NCBI GenBank assembly: GCA_937998875.1
Contig: CALLBO010000011.1
Span: 1 to 44,478, forward strand
Direction: 5' to 3'
DNA length: 44,478 nucleotides
Source: an uncultured Granulosicoccaceae bacterium
Lineage (GTDB): Bacteria; Pseudomonadota; Gammaproteobacteria; Granulosicoccales; Granulosicoccaceae
The notes beneath the pieces were generated by a model that was not told the DNA's origin, ran no database searches, and saw only the letters and a list, made by a program, of their open reading frames with translations. Positions 40,472 to 44,478 of this stretch are shown piece by piece. Each line of letters begins with the position of its first letter. Position 1 is the first letter of the stretch. A program made the translations under genes and the position numbers.

Positions 40472-43400
40472 ATGGATATTATCAAACGCCTGGGTTTTGT
40501 GATTTTGTTTCTGCTGCTGCTTCTGGGTGGCTTGCTTTTCTATGTCACGTCAACCGACAGTGGTATGCAGCGGGCCTTCTCGATTGCCAAAGACTACCTT
40601 GGCGATGACCTGACGGTTGAAAGTGTGCAAGGTAAGCTTATCGGGCCGGGCAAGTTTGAAAATGTCACATACAAGAATGCTGCTGGCCTTGAGTTGCAGG
40701 TGCGTTCTGCTGACTATGACTGGACGCCAAGAAGACTGCTTGTACGTGAGTTAAAGGTTGATCGTCTTCAAATAAACGGTATCACCCTGCGGTTACCTGA
40801 AGCGGAAGCTGCAGTAGATGATGAGCCCGCTGAACCATTTAAGCTTAGCGATATCAGGATTCCGCTTGCTGTAAATGCCAATGAAGTATCGATAACAGAT
40901 ATCACTATCTTCCCGCCTGGTGCAGAAAAGCCGGTGATCATTGATGAGGTTTACCTGCGTGCGGGTGGTGAAGATGATTCTTTAGAAGTGCTTGAGCTCC
41001 GCGTAAAAGCACCGCAGGGCAACGTGAATGTTGAAGGCAACCTGACCACCAGCGGTAACTGGCCACTTGAAGTCGACACCCGTTGGAACATCGTTCTTGA
41101 ACAGTATGGCGAAATTACCGGCGGTGGTGCTATTGCAGGTGATTTGCAAGTGCTCAATGTTAAGCACGAAGTAGAAGGCTTTATCAGTGCGACGCTCGAT
41201 GTTGATGTTCTGGATGTCACTGGTGATCTCTCATGGGATGGAGATATATCGGCTGCCAGTGATGACCTGGGAATGCTTGGGCCAGAGTTGAGCGGTATTC
41301 CTTTTACGCTCGACGTAAAGACCGATGGTAACCTGGATCAGTTCAACGCTAATGGTCAGTTCACTACTGATCATAGTGAAACCGGCCCGTTGAGTAGTGA
41401 TTTTAATATAACCGGTAATCCAGAGCAGATTGAGTTTACCGACTCAACGGTATCTTTTGAGCAATCATCAACGGAGCTTGATCTTAACGGTACGATCAGC
41501 CTCGATACTATGAAAGCTGACGTTACTTTGGATTGGACCGAGCTTGAGTATCCCCTGGTCACTGATCCGAAGCTGGTGCTCAGTCCGACAGGCACACTGC
41601 ACTTTACCGGGACGGCACAAGACTATGACGTCAAGCTCGACACTGTGGTACAGCAGGAGATCCCCGGTGATGGTCAGAACGTTGTTGATCTGAATATTCA
41701 ACTGGATGCATCCGGAACACCTGAGCAAATTAACATTAAAGGTTTGTCTGTGGATGGTCCGCCGACTACAGTCAATGCGGAAGGGACCGTCAATCTTTCC
41801 AGTCGTGAGATTGATATAAATGGTAACTGGACGGATGTACGCTGGCCTTTGGTTGGAGATGAGGTGCTTGTTAGCAGCTCAATGGCTGAATTCAGTGTCG
41901 AGGGTACGCTTGATGACTATCAGGTAGATGCGGAGTTGTCACTGGCAGGTAAAGACATCCCTGAAGGTGACTGGAAAATAAGCACTCGCGGTAGTACGGA
42001 AAAACTCACAGATCTTGAGCTCAGTGGCAATGTACTTGACGGTCGGATAGACGCCACCGGAGAAGTTGTATTCGTTCCTGCGCCGGAGTGGGACCTCGCA
42101 CTTAAGGCAGAAGGCATCAACCCTGGTGGTCAATGGCCTGAGCATGAAGGTAAGATCTCAATTGCTGCGAGCAGTAAAGGCCGGATAACCGAAAGTGGTC
42201 CCGATCTGATTGCGGATATCCAGAGTTTATCCGGCAACTATAAAGGCCAGGAGCTCGGTGGTGGAGGCAGTGTAAAACTGGCCAACGGTAATTTTTCTGC
42301 TGACGGATTGGCAGTAAAAGTCGGTGCTGCAACTGTTGATCTCGATGGTGCAATCGGTGATGAGCTCGATCTTAAATGGAAGATGAATGCGCAGCAGTTG
42401 TCCGGTCTGGTACCAGGAATCAAAGGAGACATAGCACTCGATGGCAGTGTCAGCGGGTCTCGTGATGCACCCAGAGTAGAGTTTACGCTGGATGCAAACG
42501 ACTTTCAGTCTGGGTCGCTGACCACAAAATCTCTCAAAGGCTCAGGCGTTATCGATCTTACCGGTGACACTGTCTCTGATATTAATATCACCGGTGAGTC
42601 GCTCTATGTTGCGGGTTACCAGTGGCAGGATATAAAAATTAACGGCGGCGGCAAACCGGATCAACATAACTTGTCGGTATCGATGACGGGCGACGCACCT
42701 GATGTGGTGCTCGATCTTACCGGTGGGGTTACCGGTGAGCGTTGGAATGGTTCTCTGGATAAGCTTGAATTACTGGAGACACCTATCGGTGACTGGAAGC
42801 TTCATGATCCGGTGACGATTGATGCCTCAAAGAGCTCCTTTTCAACCGGAATTTTATGTTTAACAAATCTGCCTGCGGTACTTTGTACCGATACTGCGTG
42901 GCAGTCAGACACCGGTGTTAAATCACGGATAGGACTGCAGAGTTTTAACTCCGATCTATTCAGCGATCTGATGCCGCCGGACATCACTATTGATGCACCG
43001 CTTTCAGGCAAGCTTGACTTCGTCATGCCTCCAGGTGGTAAACCGAACGCCATTGGGGAGTTCTATATTCCTGAAGGCAGAATTCAGTTCACCAACCAAG
43101 GGGATGTGATAACGGCCATACTAGGAGACAGTACCGCGCGGGTGAACCTTGAAGATGATCAGGTCACTGCGACGGCTAATCTTGCACTGGGCGAGATTGG
43201 TATGCTTACCGCGGAGACTGTGATCTCTGATCTGTATGGTGAACAGATTCTGCGCGGCACCATCGCCAGTGAGATACAGGATATTTCTCTTGCCGGTATT
43301 GGCGCTTCTCAGCTCAACAGTATTGATGGGGCGTTCTCCTCTGATGTGCAACTCGGCGGTACCCTTAAAGCACCTCAAGTGACGGGTGATGTGAATCTAA

Positions 43401-44371
43401 CCGGATTTGGTGCTGAGATTCCGTCCATCTCGTTAAAGCTTTATGACGGCAATATAAAAGCGGTAAGTGATGGTAATGGCAACCTCGATATAAGCGGTCA
43501 GATAAAATCCGGTGAGGGTGATTTGTCTATTGATGGTTCGGTTAATCCGGAAACCGGAGCAGTAGATCTGCAGCTGACCGGTGAGGAGTTTCAGGTTGCC
43601 AATGCCGAACGGCAAAGAGCGGTTATCTCACCGGATTTAAAGATTACGATTAGTGGAGAGACGATCTCTGTTCTGGGTGATCTGGCAATTCCCTCTGCAT
43701 TCATTACTGCTGGAGGAGACAGTGGGGTAATCACAGAATCACCGGATGTGGTTATCAAGCAAAGTAGTGATGCTGAAGTTGAACCCGCAGAGGAAAGTCG
43801 TGTGCGGTTGGGTATCAATGTTGAACTTGGTGACGATGTACGTGTGAAAGCCGGACAATTCAATGGGGCTCTGGGTGGTGGTCTCAGTCTTGAGCAAGTA
43901 CCTGGAAAAGTACCGACCGGATCGGGTGTAATTGAAGTCGTTAGTGGTGACTATCTGGTGTACGGCCAGAATCTTTCCATGGAAAAAGGCAGGATACTCT
44001 TTGGTGGCGGGCCGTTGGATAACCCGGGTTTAGAATTCGATGTTTATCGTGATGTTACGGCCTATGATGTTAAGGCAGGCGTTCAGGTACGTGGTACAGC
44101 GCAAATGCCATTGCTTGAGCTGCAATCTGATCCCGAGCAGACCGATGCAAATACTCTGTCCTTTATATTGTTTGGCACACCGGTGGGTGAGGGAGTGAGC
44201 TACACGCTAGGTAAGTTTATAACTCCTGATCTGTATATCAGTTATGGGATCGACATCCTAACCGCGGTACAGGCATTTAATATGCGCTATCGTATTTCTG
44301 ACAGGCTGGCGTTATTTGCTACCAGAAGTACCGAGTCCAGTGCGGACTTGTTTTATACGATAGAACGGTAA
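40472..44371 (+). CDS. tamB: TamB, AsmA/DUF490-type inner-membrane-anchored periplasmic protein
   Basis: A 1299-residue protein. The N-terminal anchor is residues 5-27 (KRLGFVILFLLLLLGGLLFY). A very long repetitive beta-rich region follows, predicted to be a hydrophobic-groove beta-taco of the bridge-like lipid transfer type. The C-terminal DUF490 domain (about 950-1299) has VRVKAGQFNGALGGGLSLEQ, then YLVYGQNLSMEKGRILFGGG, LSFILFGTPVGEGVSYTLGK, and the terminal ADLFYTIER typical of TamB. It contacts TamA in the outer membrane and is implicated in anterograde phospholipid transport and outer-membrane protein assembly. Size is close to E. coli TamB (1259). It starts 4 bp after tamA. The 107 bp after the stop hold a weak hairpin (TTCACC/GGTGAA, about 44391-44405) but no clear terminator. 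Confidence 0.93.
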   Translation: MDIIKRLGFVILFLLLLLGGLLFYVTSTDSGMQRAFSIAKDYLGDDLTVESVQGKLIGPGKFENVTYKNAAGLELQVRSADYDWTPRRLLVRELKVDRLQINGITLRLPEAEAAVDDEPAEPFKLSDIRIPLAVNANEVSITDITIFPPGAEKPVIIDEVYLRAGGEDDSLEVLELRVKAPQGNVNVEGNLTTSGNWPLEVDTRWNIVLEQYGEITGGGAIAGDLQVLNVKHEVEGFISATLDVDVLDVTGDLSWDGDISAASDDLGMLGPELSGIPFTLDVKTDGNLDQFNANGQFTTDHSETGPLSSDFNITGNPEQIEFTDSTVSFEQSSTELDLNGTISLDTMKADVTLDWTELEYPLVTDPKLVLSPTGTLHFTGTAQDYDVKLDTVVQQEIPGDGQNVVDLNIQLDASGTPEQINIKGLSVDGPPTTVNAEGTVNLSSREIDINGNWTDVRWPLVGDEVLVSSSMAEFSVEGTLDDYQVDAELSLAGKDIPEGDWKISTRGSTEKLTDLELSGNVLDGRIDATGEVVFVPAPEWDLALKAEGINPGGQWPEHEGKISIAASSKGRITESGPDLIADIQSLSGNYKGQELGGGGSVKLANGNFSADGLAVKVGAATVDLDGAIGDELDLKWKMNAQQLSGLVPGIKGDIALDGSVSGSRDAPRVEFTLDANDFQSGSLTTKSLKGSGVIDLTGDTVSDINITGESLYVAGYQWQDIKINGGGKPDQHNLSVSMTGDAPDVVLDLTGGVTGERWNGSLDKLELLETPIGDWKLHDPVTIDASKSSFSTGILCLTNLPAVLCTDTAWQSDTGVKSRIGLQSFNSDLFSDLMPPDITIDAPLSGKLDFVMPPGGKPNAIGEFYIPEGRIQFTNQGDVITAILGDSTARVNLEDDQVTATANLALGEIGMLTAETVISDLYGEQILRGTIASEIQDISLAGIGASQLNSIDGAFSSDVQLGGTLKAPQVTGDVNLTGFGAEIPSISLKLYDGNIKAVSDGNGNLDISGQIKSGEGDLSIDGSVNPETGAVDLQLTGEEFQVANAERQRAVISPDLKITISGETISVLGDLAIPSAFITAGGDSGVITESPDVVIKQSSDAEVEPAEESRVRLGINVELGDDVRVKAGQFNGALGGGLSLEQVPGKVPTGSGVIEVVSGDYLVYGQNLSMEKGRILFGGGPLDNPGLEFDVYRDVTAYDVKAGVQVRGTAQMPLLELQSDPEQTDANTLSFILFGTPVGEGVSYTLGKFITPDLYISYGIDILTAVQAFNMRYRISDRLALFATRSTESSADLFYTIER

Positions 44372-44478
44372 GTCGTTGGTCTGATTCTTTTCACCAGAGG
44401 TGAATCGTATTTTCACACGAAGCCCAGGATAGCTGTTCTCCCTTGTGGAGGGTGTCGTTAAAGCCATTGTTGAAATTC

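Overview
The window looks like the chromosome of a marine-type gammaproteobacterium. This is inferred from the gene families (TamA/TamB pair, Pel polysaccharide cluster, PilY1-like proteins, secreted proteins with Trp/Cys-rich repeats) and from the moderate GC content. I cannot name genus or species from sequence reading alone. The first 10 kb is an accessory, relic-rich region and the rest is mostly intact genes for cell-surface and envelope functions.

Region 1 (1-9.7 kb) starts with an intact tRNA-Ser(UGA). Behind it lie genes and wreckage: a Fic-family pseudogene with its catalytic core deleted, an AT-rich sulfotransferase-like gene, an IS3-type orfA relic, two degenerate REP-associated (Y1/HUH) transposases, a membrane-anchored WYL plus TerB-like protein, a secreted FG-GAP-like protein with WGW repeats, a flavin-reductase-like protein, an APH-fold kinase and a frameshifted ankyrin-repeat pseudogene. 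Copies of a short palindromic repeat with core GTCAAGACTTGAC are scattered through it and match the position expected of REP-like elements tied to those transposases.

Region 2 (9.7-12.6 kb) is a two-gene DNA-metabolism module: a radical SAM protein with a C-terminal helix-hairpin-helix, followed 9 bp later by a DUF4130-UdgX fusion. A LexA-like box sits inside a plausible promoter just upstream.

Region 3 (12.7-20.75 kb) encodes surface proteins: a DUF1566 protein with the same WGW repeats as the 4.85 kb gene, then two tandem PilY1-like proteins (VWA plus PilY1 propeller). Only the first has an extra F5/8-type-C (discoidin-like) domain spliced into the propeller. Each is followed by a similar terminator hairpin.

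Region 4 (20.97-34.07 kb, minus strand) is a complete seven-gene Pel exopolysaccharide locus in the permuted order pelC-D-E-F-G then pelA-B. The two halves are separated by a MITE-like element with inverted termini and a nested hairpin. PelD keeps the RxxD plus Arg arrangement of the cyclic-di-GMP site, so Pel output is probably c-di-GMP controlled.

Region 5 (34.1-36.7 kb) is divergent from pel: xdhC and guanine deaminase, purine catabolism genes without xdhAB in view. Region 6 (36.8-44.4 kb) holds an unrecognised secreted lipoprotein (minus strand) and the tamA-tamB outer-membrane assembly pair (plus strand). Strong overall themes are biofilm matrix and adhesion (Pel, PilY1, discoidin and WGW modules) and decayed mobile DNA.
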